Source: JAIPAH01 sp964345255
GTDB taxonomy: Bacteria > Bacteroidota > Bacteroidia > Bacteroidales > JAIPAH01
Length of the DNA: 11,019 nucleotides
NCBI GenBank assembly: GCA_964345255.1
Contig: CAYFQK010000094.1
Location: forward strand, 1-11,019
Reading direction: 5' to 3'
The first letter of the stretch is position 1, and every line of letters begins with the position of its first letter. The translations under genes were made by a program, and so were the position numbers. Positions 1 through 6,645 of this stretch are shown here, piece by piece. The notes beneath the pieces were generated by a model. It was given only the letters and a program-made list of their open reading frames with translations, searched no databases and had not been told where the DNA came from.

Positions 1-126
1 GCCAGAAAGCAAACTTGAGTTAATTATTATGTAAGTTTCCCCATATTTTGGGCCATTCAAAACTTGAGTTTTTATCCAAAAACCGTTCTGAACAATATTC
101 ATTTCCCTTACCTATGAGTTATTTTT

Positions 127-1152
127 CTACTCCTCCCTTTCATTCGGGTTCCGGTCGCTCTGCATAAATTGCGTCATCCAGCCCGGGTATTCGGGTTTTA
201 ACTGACTGATTTCGTCCAGTTTTTGCAGCTCATCATCCGTAAAGGAAACATCCACCGCTTTCAGGTTATCCTCGAGTTGCTCCTGCCGCTTCGTTCCTAT
301 GATGATACTGGTGACCACATCCTGGTGCAACAGCCAGGCCTGAGCGATTTGTGCGACGGAAGCCTTATGATTGCCTGCTATCTCTTCCATTACTTCAATA
401 ATGTCATAGGCTTTTTCCTTGTCGATGGGAGGGAAGTCAAACTCTTTGCGACGGGACTCTCCTTCGGGGTCTTTTCCGCGTCGATACTTGCCTGACAGAA
501 AACCACCTGCCAGAGGACTCCACACCATCAGTCCCATATTTTGGTCTTTCAGCAATGGCGCGACCTCGCGCTCCAAATCCCGGGCGCCGATAGAGTAGTA
601 GGCCTGAAGACTCTTGAACTTCTCCCAGCCGTTTTTGTCCGCGATGCCCTGCATTTTCATGATTTGCCAGGCCATGTGGTTGGATATTCCGAGGTAGCGG
701 ACTTTCCCTTCTCTAACAAGATCGTTAAGCGTATGCATGGTGTCTTCGAAAGAGGTATAAGGATCGAGTCCGTGGATTTGGTAGAGGTCGATATAATCGG
801 TGTTCATCCTTCGCAGGCTCGCTTCCACCTGCTGGCGGATGTGCACTCTGGAAAGTCCAATATCGTTGGCGCCTTCACCCATCCGACCTCTTACCTTAGT
901 GGCCAGTATCACATCTTTACGGCGCGGGCCAAGCGCTTTACCCAGCATCTCTTCCGAAATGCCACTTGAATAAACATTGGCCGTATCAAAAAAATTGATA
1001 CCCGCTTCCAGCGAACGGTTGACCAACTGGTTAGCTTTGTCCTGCTGTGTCTGTCCAACGTTTTTCCACATGCCTGTTCCGCCAAATCCCATGGCGCCGA
1101 AGCAAAGTTCCGAGACAAACAATCCGGTGTCTCCCAATAATCTGTATTTCAT
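127..1152 (-). CDS. Aldo/keto reductase, NADP-dependent type
   Basis: A 341-residue cytosolic oxidoreductase of the aldo/keto reductase superfamily, which reduces aldehydes or ketones with NAD(P)H in a (beta/alpha)8 barrel. The family's catalytic tetrad is visible: Asp56 and Tyr61 in FFDTANVY, Lys86 in ILATKVRG, and His127 in YQIHGLDP. The N-terminus (YRLLGDTGLFVSELCFGAMG) is the usual first strand and glycine-rich turn. Near residues 285-295, IIIGTKRQEQLEDNL is the nucleotide 2'-phosphate-binding region typical of NADP users. Length is normal for the YajO/Tas/AKR11-13 type. The ATG at 1152 has a good Shine-Dalgarno, AAGGAG, six bases upstream (1159-1164 on the complement), which decides the start. 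It is divergent from the tRNA-editing-domain gene and appears monocistronic. The physiological substrate cannot be told from sequence. Confidence 0.95.
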   Translation of the reverse strand: MKYRLLGDTGLFVSELCFGAMGFGGTGMWKNVGQTQQDKANQLVNRSLEAGINFFDTANVYSSGISEEMLGKALGPRRKDVILATKVRGRMGEGANDIGLSRVHIRQQVEASLRRMNTDYIDLYQIHGLDPYTSFEDTMHTLNDLVREGKVRYLGISNHMAWQIMKMQGIADKNGWEKFKSLQAYYSIGARDLEREVAPLLKDQNMGLMVWSPLAGGFLSGKYRRGKDPEGESRRKEFDFPPIDKEKAYDIIEVMEEIAGNHKASVAQIAQAWLLHQDVVTSIIIGTKRQEQLEDNLKAVDVSFTDDELQKLDEISQLKPEYPGWMTQFMQSDRNPNEREE

Positions 1153-1289
1153 TTGTTTCTCCTTTTTTATTTGTAGTCCAGAATGTACAACAGCTATCTG
1201 ATGAAATTAGTTTGCTTTAAAATCATCAGGTTTCCGGGTAATTTTGGTAACTATCTTACAAAAGTCCTCCTATTCCAGAAATATTTTAT

Positions 1290-1297
1290 TAACTTTG
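1290..1297 (+). promoter_or_regulatory. Putative -7 promoter box (TAnnTTTG)
   Basis: TAACTTTG lies 47 bases before the ATG at 1345 and matches the TAnnTTTG -7 element of the Bacteroidetes primary sigma factor. No TTG is found about 19 bases upstream, so only half of the promoter signature is present. It supports starting the gene at 1345 rather than further upstream. Confidence 0.35.
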
Positions 1298-1344
1298 GGT
1301 TCACAAGGAATGATTTGAACCACCTTACTAAAAAGAGATTAGAT

Positions 1345-1758
1345 ATGAAATTGTTGATGGTATTTTGTGATAAATTTGGATATGAGCCTGAGAATAAGAA
1401 TCTTGAAGATTTTCCTGATGTAAAAGAGGGGGCTGTTTTTGAAAACATTCTGGTAGCCTTCATCCATGCCGAATCGCAGGACGAATACGATGCCAAGGGG
1501 GTTGAAACGAAGCTCATAAAAAACCTGAAATGGGCGGCTAAGAAAAACAATACCAAACGCATCCTGCTGCACTCCTTTGCCCATCTCTCTGAGAGTCGGG
1601 CTGAACCTCATTTTACAAAGCGGCTTTTCGATCAGGCACAAAGTCGCCTCCAAAGTGCTGATTATGAATCTTATCAGACGCCTTTCGGGTATTTCCTCGC
1701 ACTGGATGTGAAAGCGCCCGGTAAATCAGAGGCACGGATTTTTAAGAGTTTTAATTAG
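1345..1758 (+). CDS. Stand-alone archaeal-type threonyl-tRNA synthetase editing domain protein
   Basis: A 137-residue protein that aligns by eye over its whole length with the N-terminal editing domain of archaeal threonyl-tRNA synthetase, which has the D-aminoacyl-tRNA deacylase fold and removes Ser mischarged on tRNA-Thr. Signatures in order: N-terminal strand MKLLMVFCDKFGYEP, central VFENILVAFIHAES, then LLHSFAHLSESRAEP with His80, and TPFGYFLALDV near residues 112-122. No catalytic synthetase domain follows; the stop is at the natural domain boundary. The archaeal motif I recall is PFGYYKAF, whose Lys is reported as catalytically important; here that position is Leu118, so activity may be altered. 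Glu129 may match the conserved C-terminal Glu. The frame is open back to 1183, but those 54 extra residues are unlike the family, and the ATG at 1345 follows an AAAAAGAG stretch, so I start there. The likely role is trans-editing of tRNA, or a derived function. Confidence 0.8.
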   Translation: MKLLMVFCDKFGYEPENKNLEDFPDVKEGAVFENILVAFIHAESQDEYDAKGVETKLIKNLKWAAKKNNTKRILLHSFAHLSESRAEPHFTKRLFDQAQSRLQSADYESYQTPFGYFLALDVKAPGKSEARIFKSFN

Positions 1759-1824
1759 GATGGTTTGCGGGTTAGGTGGTTTAGTGTTTAGGTTGCCTTG
1801 TCCACAAAGTTTTACGTTTAGCAG

Positions 1825-1882
1825 TTAGAGATTAGAAATTAGAGATTAGAAGTTTGAATCTGAATTTTGAGTTTTGAATCTG
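1825..1882. repeat. Short AT-rich tandem repeats in intergenic gap
   Basis: Two adjacent 14-base units, TTAGAGATTAGAAA (1825-1838) and TTAGAGATTAGAAG (1839-1852), differ at one base. They are followed by two copies of TTTGAATCTG (1853-1862 and 1873-1882) at a 20-base period. They fill the gap between the convergent editing-domain and rhodanese genes (1759-1930), which holds no ORF of note. From memory, such degenerate A/T-rich arrays are common in gaps of Bacteroidota-like genomes. Confidence 0.8.
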
Positions 1883-1930
1883 GAATTTCCCCAAACTAAT
1901 AAACTATTCCCCAGTCATCATATTTTTTGA

Positions 1931-2266
1931 TTAAAGCAGATGAGCGGGCATTTCGGGGTCGATTTCAACCGCCCATTCATAAATTCCGCCATCAAGAATA
2001 AAGACACTATCTCTGCCGAAACCGTTATCAATAAGTAACCGTGCTATTCCGGAGCTTTTTGTCCCAAAACGGCAGATAATCACCACCGGAATGGTTTTGT
2101 CTAATTCATTGAGTCGCTCTTTTACCTGGCCTTTAGGTATGTTGATTGAGCCTTCGATTTTTGCTCCCTCAAATTCGGAACTGTCACGAATATCAATCAG
2201 TTGAAGTGGTTCACGGTCATCGAGTTTTTTCTTTAGTTCATCTACCATCAAACGTCTCATAAGCAT
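1931..2266 (-). CDS. Single-domain rhodanese-like sulfurtransferase
   Basis: A 111-residue, single-domain rhodanese. The family moves sulfane sulfur through a persulfide on the active-site cysteine. LQLIDIRDSSEFEGAKIEGSIN with PKG (about residues 21-46) is the usual Asp-x-Arg and Gly-x-hydrophobic-Asn-Ile-Pro signature. The active loop is CRFGTKS with Cys65, followed by the closing helix and ILDGGIYEW. There is no signal peptide, so it is cytoplasmic. It starts nine bases after the first rhodanese gene ends, and both have near-identical loop chemistry (C-[RQ]-F-G-x-K-S), suggesting an old tandem duplication or a sulfur relay pair. The start is ambiguous: ATGs at 2266, 2260 and 2248 are in frame, and AAGAG sits best for the one at 2260. 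Confidence 0.88.
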   Translation of the reverse strand: MLMRRLMVDELKKKLDDREPLQLIDIRDSSEFEGAKIEGSINIPKGQVKERLNELDKTIPVVIICRFGTKSSGIARLLIDNGFGRDSVFILDGGIYEWAVEIDPEMPAHLL

Positions 2267-2275
2267 TCTCTTAAG

Positions 2276-2572
2276 TTACATGGATTCAATGTAAGCTTCA
2301 TATCCTCCTTCCAGGATGTAAACTTTTGAATTATATTTTTTTTCCAGAAAAAGGCCGATTTCATCGCTTTTCATTCCAAACTGACAGTAAATCAAAATTG
2401 GCTGGTCTTTTTTGATTTTATTCATGAATTCAGCAAACCGGTCTCGCGGAATTGAGATAGCTCCCGGGAGGTGTGATTTTTTGTAAGAACTGTATTTTCT
2501 TATGTCAATCACCTGGAGATCCGGTTTTTGCCTGATTAAATCATCAACTTCCTCTGGCGTAATAGTGATCAT
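2276..2572 (-). CDS. Single-domain rhodanese-like sulfurtransferase
   Basis: A compact 98-residue rhodanese domain. ITPEEVDDLI starts the domain, LQVIDIRKYSSYKKSHLPGA (about residues 19-38) carries the Asp-x-Arg and His-hydrophobic-Pro-Gly-Ala signatures, and the active loop CQFGMKS has Cys63. It ends in YILEGGYEAY, as expected for the last strand and helix. The second loop residue is Gln rather than the common Arg. There is no signal peptide. It lies 47 bases downstream of the 471-residue protein gene and nine bases upstream of a second rhodanese, all on the same strand, so it is probably cotranscribed, although a promoter-like box also lies directly upstream. Substrate and sulfur acceptor are unknown. 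Confidence 0.9.
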   Translation of the reverse strand: MITITPEEVDDLIRQKPDLQVIDIRKYSSYKKSHLPGAISIPRDRFAEFMNKIKKDQPILIYCQFGMKSDEIGLFLEKKYNSKVYILEGGYEAYIESM

Positions 2573-2582
2573 GTTTTTATTC

Positions 2583-2590
2583 CAAATATA
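2583..2590 (-). promoter_or_regulatory. Putative -7 promoter box (TAnnTTTG) before rhodanese pair
   Basis: Read on the complement this is TATATTTG, a full match to the Bacteroidetes -7 consensus, with TTA in place of TTG at a 19-base spacing (2610-2612). It lies only 10 bases before the start at 2572, so a transcript from it would have a very short leader. It may be an internal promoter for the two rhodaneses or a chance match in AT-rich sequence. Confidence 0.35.
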
Positions 2591-2619
2591 GTAAAAAAGA
2601 TTTTATGAATAAAAGGATA

Positions 2620-4035
2620 TTATTCCTTAAAAAGCTCTTTACTATATCCGAACATATTTTTTCTTTTGATAATCTTTCCGATAAGTTTAGGAACCATATC
2701 TTCCCAGTCAGGATCCCCGTTTTCAATTTTTTTGATTACGTCTTGTGAAAAGATGGATAGCTTTTGTGCCCTGAATTCATGAATATCAAGAATCTTTTTA
2801 CTCGACAAAAGGTAATGATACAGGTGCTGAAGGTCTTGACGGATGGAAATATTCTTAGTCGTGAGGATTTTATCATGCTCCTGATCGATGGAGGGGTAAA
2901 CATACATTTTCATTTTGTTAGCGAAAAGTTTCCCAAAAGCTTCCAGGATACCTCCATTGAGGTCAGCGTAATAGGAAGGGTCCATCACTTTCACAAACGT
3001 ATTTAATCCCAGCACAAGGCGCAGGTTTTTAATGGGAAACTGGCTGAAATACTCCACCAGCTTATAAAATTCCCTGAAATCTGAAATCATTACATTCTGC
3101 CCAATCTTATTCAACTGGTCTACTCTATCCAGGAAGTCTTTTTCATTAAATACTCCTTCATCCGTCAGGTGATTCATGGTTATCTCGCACATTGTGAGGG
3201 TGTTATCTCTGTGGTAGTCTTCGTCCCTTTTGAATACCCGAAAACTTGTCCGGATAATATCAAGGGTGGTGTAAGTAACAGGGCGAAAGCGCCCGCGAAA
3301 TGCCAGGACATTTTTCTTGTACATCATATCATCGGGTTCCTGTACATTCCCGTAGCGGTCAAACATAATGGCATGAGTCATTCCATTTTTTACCAGCTGC
3401 ACCCCCAGCAAGCGATTATCAACATATGAGAGTTCAGGACCGCTCATTCTGACCATAGTGATAAGTATCCTGTCTGATGAGAGGTTATCCATTAGTGAGG
3501 ATAAAAAAGTATTTGGACGATCGTGGTAATGGTAGGCGGCATAAATAAGGTTGACTCCAAGCACACCCAGCGTGCTTTGCTGCAGATACGACTCATTTTC
3601 TAAAAGTCGCACATGCAGCATGACATGATTCGGTTCGCTGTTTTCTTTCAGCTGAAACCTCATGCCCACCCACCCATGAGGTCGGTTATTTTTTTTGTAG
3701 TTCAGCGTTTCTACCGAATTGGCAAAAGCAAAAAAGCGGGTGTTCTTTTTGGTGTGAAGCAGATTTGTTAGTTCTTCGTACTCTTTGTGAAGCATTTTAT
3801 CCACCCTGATTTCAGAAACATACCGGCCTTTATTCCCGTGGTTATAGAGTTCATCCGAGAATAATTTATCATAAGCGGATATGGTTTTGGCTATAGTCCC
3901 GGATGCCCCACCGGCTTTAAAAAAGATTCGGGCTACTTCCTGGCCCCCTCCGATTTCTGCAACAGTGCCATATTGGGAATCATCCAGGTTAAGGCGCAAC
4001 GCTTTGTTATTTGGACTTAGCGGCTCGTTGGTCAT
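2620..4035 (-). CDS. Conserved protein of unknown function, 471 residues
   Basis: I recognise the sequence type but not a function. The N-terminal stretch from ALRLNLDDSQYGTVAEIG through GQEVARIFFKAGG and SGTIAKTISAYD (residues 12-56) is a strongly conserved block that I recall in proteins of Bacteroidota and cyanobacteria. These often carry labels such as TonB-dependent receptor or nicotinate-nucleotide adenylyltransferase in databases; nothing visible supports either. There is no signal peptide, beta-barrel pattern, TonB box or HxGH nucleotidyltransferase motif. Other recognisable parts are FAFANSVETLNY and the RPHGWVGMRFQ segment (about residues 101-128) and a glycine-rich LGVLGVNLIYAAYHY (about 156-170). 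The C-terminal third is rich in Lys, Asp and Tyr. It looks soluble and cytoplasmic. It starts 39 bases after the MFS gene stops, and the rhodaneses follow, so the four are probably one operon. The ATG at 4035 is preceded by a weak AAGG. Confidence 0.85.
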   Translation of the reverse strand: MTNEPLSPNNKALRLNLDDSQYGTVAEIGGGQEVARIFFKAGGASGTIAKTISAYDKLFSDELYNHGNKGRYVSEIRVDKMLHKEYEELTNLLHTKKNTRFFAFANSVETLNYKKNNRPHGWVGMRFQLKENSEPNHVMLHVRLLENESYLQQSTLGVLGVNLIYAAYHYHDRPNTFLSSLMDNLSSDRILITMVRMSGPELSYVDNRLLGVQLVKNGMTHAIMFDRYGNVQEPDDMMYKKNVLAFRGRFRPVTYTTLDIIRTSFRVFKRDEDYHRDNTLTMCEITMNHLTDEGVFNEKDFLDRVDQLNKIGQNVMISDFREFYKLVEYFSQFPIKNLRLVLGLNTFVKVMDPSYYADLNGGILEAFGKLFANKMKMYVYPSIDQEHDKILTTKNISIRQDLQHLYHYLLSSKKILDIHEFRAQKLSIFSQDVIKKIENGDPDWEDMVPKLIGKIIKRKNMFGYSKELFKE

Positions 4036-4074
4036 TACTTTTTTACCTTAACAATGTGTTTTTGGGTTGGTTCA

Positions 4075-5247
4075 TTATTTTTCTTTTTTTGGAGATAATC
4101 TTAAAACAAAAGGTATGGAAAAGATAGCCGCAGTGCCAGTTATCATGTAAGTAGTCTGCAGACTTATTAAATCACCCAGCCATCCTACCATAACAATAGC
4201 GATGGAGCTGGAAGCAAAATTTATGGTCATGTAAATGCCGTTGAAAAAGGAGGGATATTCTGATTTTTGATCCTGAACAAGAGCCAGAATAACCGGTCCG
4301 GGCGAAAAAACAAATATGCCCAGCAGAATTAATAAGGGCATCGTATATATCCCTTCTGTCATGATAAAAGCCCACATAATAACCGGCATGCCGACGGATG
4401 AAATCATCAGCATAGTTTTACGGCCGATTTTATCAGAGATAGTCCCGGAAAGATAGGTGCCTGCCGCTCCGGCAACCTGCAAAATGGCCAGAGAAGCATT
4501 ACTGAACCAGAGTGTTTGAGATTTTTCATTGAAAAAATAAGTAGGTAAAAATCCGGTTAGCCCTGATTTGACAATAGCCCTGAAGAAGATGATGCCGATA
4601 AGGGTGATGAAAAAGGGCATATATTTTTTTACAGAGGATTTAAGATTGGTGGTCCGCTTTTCTTCTTCAGAAGGTTTTGATATTTTAATTCGTCTAACCC
4701 TTATATAGAGGACTACAGAAGCGACAATACCTACGGGGATAAGCCGCCAGGTCCCTTCCAGACCCCAAACACTCACTGCCCAGGTAATGATAAGTGGTCC
4801 GAGGGTGCGTGCAATCTCGCCGCCCATCATATAAAAGCTCATTCCTTTGCCTGTTCTACTCCCGGCGATTTTTTGTATCATCACAGGCGAGGGTACATGA
4901 AAAAGAGCCCCTGATATTCCCATCACGAAAAGCAGGATGGCCAGCATGCCATAAGAAGGAGCTACTCCCAGCAAGCTCATAGTGGTGGCAGTGACGGCTG
5001 GTCCTGCAATAATAAAATATCTTCCCGGCCCCCTGTCGGCAAGAATTCCTACCACAGGATTAGCCAGGTTAGGAGCACGCTGAATTACGTCTAAGACGGA
5101 TGAGAGCAGGAGAGTCATTTGAAATTTTTCTATCAAAAGTGGCCTGAGTGGCGCAAGAAAAGAAGAGTAAATATCATGAAACAAGTGGCCGGCAGAGATG
5201 GAAATAATGTTACGGGTTTGAAAGCCCTGCTTTTCTTTACGCATCAT
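4075..5247 (-). CDS. Major facilitator superfamily transporter, fosmidomycin-resistance (Fsr) type
   Basis: A 12-helix inner-membrane secondary transporter of about 390 residues. The N-terminal segment ISAGHLFHDIYSSFLAPLRP, with HLFHD in the first helix, is the signature I associate with the Fsr branch of the MFS. NPVVGILADRGPGRYF is the loop 2-3 motif (G-x-L-A-D-R), and SGTISDKIGRKTM is the matching loop in the second half. A polar linker (KISKPSEEEKRTTNLKSS) separates the two six-helix halves. The branch includes exporters of drugs and possibly other small molecules; the substrate here is unknown. The frame extends to a TTG at 5295, but the two ATGs at 5247 and 5244 start just before the charged MRKEKQ leader, and a promoter-like box ends at 5261, so I start at 5247. 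It is the first gene of the probable four-gene minus-strand operon. No clear ribosome binding site is seen. Confidence 0.88.
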   Translation of the reverse strand: MMRKEKQGFQTRNIISISAGHLFHDIYSSFLAPLRPLLIEKFQMTLLLSSVLDVIQRAPNLANPVVGILADRGPGRYFIIAGPAVTATTMSLLGVAPSYGMLAILLFVMGISGALFHVPSPVMIQKIAGSRTGKGMSFYMMGGEIARTLGPLIITWAVSVWGLEGTWRLIPVGIVASVVLYIRVRRIKISKPSEEEKRTTNLKSSVKKYMPFFITLIGIIFFRAIVKSGLTGFLPTYFFNEKSQTLWFSNASLAILQVAGAAGTYLSGTISDKIGRKTMLMISSVGMPVIMWAFIMTEGIYTMPLLILLGIFVFSPGPVILALVQDQKSEYPSFFNGIYMTINFASSSIAIVMVGWLGDLISLQTTYMITGTAAIFSIPFVLRLSPKKEK

Positions 5248-5260
5248 ACTTGTTTTAATG

Positions 5261-5268
5261 CAAAGATA
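5261..5268 (-). promoter_or_regulatory. Putative -7 promoter box of the MFS operon
   Basis: The complement reads TATCTTTG, a full TAnnTTTG match, 13 bases before the ATG at 5247. A TTG lies 24 bases further upstream (5293-5295 on the complement), longer than the usual 19-21, so the assignment is tentative. It falls inside the longer reading frame from the TTG at 5295, which argues against that start. Confidence 0.4.
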
Positions 5269-5369
5269 TAGAATTGCAAAACGATATGTAAACAAACGGA
5301 TGTTGACACAACAAATACCGAATTAATGATTTCTTAGCGAATTGATTATCCAGTAAATCCCTTATTTGA

Positions 5370-5377
5370 TACTTTTG
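5370..5377 (+). promoter_or_regulatory. Putative -7 promoter box before the small membrane ORF
   Basis: TACTTTTG matches TAnnTTTG and lies 24 bases before the ATG at 5402. A TTG lies 25 bases upstream of it (5342-5344), which is too far for the standard spacing. It could drive the small ORF and possibly cysKE. Confidence 0.35.
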
Positions 5378-5401
5378 CAAAACTTTTAGTTCAGAAAGCG
5401 C

Positions 5402-5639
5402 ATGAAAAAATCAATACGAATCAGTTTGCTCCGGTGGTTTTTGTTTTTTGCCCTCATCACAATATTGATTGTTGGTAATTATTAAGCTGCCCAGAAGTAG
5501 TGTTTACGTAGCGCTCTTTCAGAGCTATAATTTTACCCGGGAAATTCTGTCACAGGGTTTCGCTTTCCAGGCTGAACCACTAGTTTATGTGGCATCCATT
5601 TTCTTCTTACTCGCGTTTTCTGCAAGAAGCTCCAAATAA
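5402..5639 (+). pseudogene. Possible broken small membrane protein (two pieces in two frames)
   Basis: In the 411-base gap between the MFS and cysK starts, an ATG at 5402 opens a 27-residue hydrophobic peptide (KKSIRISLLRWFLFFALITI as a basic head plus one membrane helix) that stops at 5483-5485. The next frame is open from 5469 to a TAA at 5637-5639. It encodes about 56 residues, with a soluble middle (YNFTREILSQGFAFQAEP) and a second hydrophobic helix (LVYVASIFFLLAF) followed by a basic tail. One base gained or lost around 5469-5485 would join them into a protein of about 79 residues with two membrane helices. Promoter-like TACTTTTG upstream and clean membrane-protein composition favour a real or recently broken gene. 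A remnant of an amino-acid ABC permease is conceivable but I cannot show it. The 27-residue peptide alone could also be a genuine small protein. Confidence 0.35.
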
Positions 5640-5706
5640 TCTCAACCGATTGCATAAACATATATAATTTCTTTATGTTGGTGTGATTGGAAATAAGAAA
5701 AGGATT

Positions 5707-6645
5707 ATGAATAGTTCAAAAAATATAACTCAACTCATAGGGAACACGCCGCTTGTAACACTGAATAAGCTGAGCGAAGGAACCGGAGCAAATCTTTATG
5801 CCAAACTGGAATCCGAAAATCCGGGCGGGTCTGTCAAAGATCGTCTTGCACTCGCTCTGTTAAATGATGCGGAGGATAAAGGGCTTCTGAATAAGAATAC
5901 GACCATTATAGAGCCAACCAGTGGGAATACCGGCATAGGGCTTGCTATGGTGGCCGCATCACGAGGGTATAAATTAATCTTAACTATGCCGGAGGGCGCT
6001 TCCGTCGAAAGGCGCAATCTAATACAGGCTTATGGCGCCCGGCTTGTATTAACGCCTTCGGAAGAGGGGATGAAAGGCTCCATTGCAAAGGCCGAAGAGC
6101 TTAAAGCCCAAAATCCGAATAGCTTTATCCCCATGCAATTCAAAAATGAAGCTAACCCCGCAATGCATTACAAAACCACCGGCCCTGAAGTATGGCAGGA
6201 TACTGAAGGCAAAGTAGATATTTTCATCGCCGGTGTGGGTACCGGTGGCACTATCACCGGAACGGGAAAATATTTAAAAGAGCAAAATAAGAAAGTTCAA
6301 ACTATTGCGGTTGAGCCTGCTCTCTCGCCCGTGCTGTCGGGGGGCGATCCCGGCAAACATAAAATACAGGGAATCGGCGCCGGTTTTATCCCCGAAGTAT
6401 TGCGCACGGATGTGATCGATGAGGTGATGACCGTGACTGATGAGGATGCTTTTGAGTATGCCCGCCTATTATCAACGAGCGAAGGAATTTTTAGCGGTAT
6501 TAGTTCCGGTGCCATCGCATGGGCAGCTGTTCAGGTGGCCAAAAGACCCGAAAATCAGGGGAAAAATATTGTTTTTATTGTTTGCGATACAGGCGAAAGA
6601 TATATGAGCACCCCGTTGTATAATTTTCAAAACAAGGATAAATAA
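5707..6645 (+). CDS. cysK: Cysteine synthase (O-acetylserine sulfhydrylase A)
   Basis: A 312-residue PLP enzyme of fold type II that makes cysteine from O-acetylserine and sulfide in the cytoplasm. ITQLIGNTPLVTLNKL is the family N-terminus; PGGSVKDRLA carries the PLP Schiff-base Lys44; TSGNTGIG (71-78) is the substrate carboxylate-binding loop; GTGGTITGTGKYL is the PLP phosphate loop; and FSGISSGA holds the serine that contacts the pyridine nitrogen. Length and motif order fit CysK rather than cystathionine beta-synthase, since there is no CBS domain. The frame opens at a GTG (5683), but the ATG at 5707 follows AAAAGGATT, a usable ribosome binding site, and gives the normal N-terminus. It overlaps cysE by one base, so the pair is cotranscribed and coupled. 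O-phosphoserine use cannot be excluded from sequence, but the adjacent serine acetyltransferase argues for O-acetylserine. Confidence 0.96.
   Translation: MNSSKNITQLIGNTPLVTLNKLSEGTGANLYAKLESENPGGSVKDRLALALLNDAEDKGLLNKNTTIIEPTSGNTGIGLAMVAASRGYKLILTMPEGASVERRNLIQAYGARLVLTPSEEGMKGSIAKAEELKAQNPNSFIPMQFKNEANPAMHYKTTGPEVWQDTEGKVDIFIAGVGTGGTITGTGKYLKEQNKKVQTIAVEPALSPVLSGGDPGKHKIQGIGAGFIPEVLRTDVIDEVMTVTDEDAFEYARLLSTSEGIFSGISSGAIAWAAVQVAKRPENQGKNIVFIVCDTGERYMSTPLYNFQNKDK

Noticed and set aside
11..70. Direct repeat AAACTTGAGTT at 11-21 and 60-70, and a CCCA/TGGG mini-hairpin at 40-52
   Set aside because: An 11-base repeat and a four-base stem in AT-rich sequence downstream of the aldo/keto reductase are too weak for an element or terminator call.
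223..969. Open frames on the plus strand across the aldo/keto reductase gene
   Set aside because: They are antisense to a well-supported coding gene, have no family resemblance and no ribosome binding site; treated as shadows.
1183..1344. 54-residue N-terminal extension of the editing-domain frame
   Set aside because: Unlike any part of the family, aromatic-rich by base composition, and upstream of a promoter-like box and a better ATG at 1345.
5248..5295. TTG-initiated extension of the MFS protein
   Set aside because: The first transmembrane segment and its charged leader begin after the ATGs at 5247/5244, and the candidate promoter lies within the extension.
5683..5706. GTG start for cysK eight residues upstream
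   Set aside because: The ATG at 5707 has a better-placed AAAAGGATT and yields the standard CysK N-terminus.
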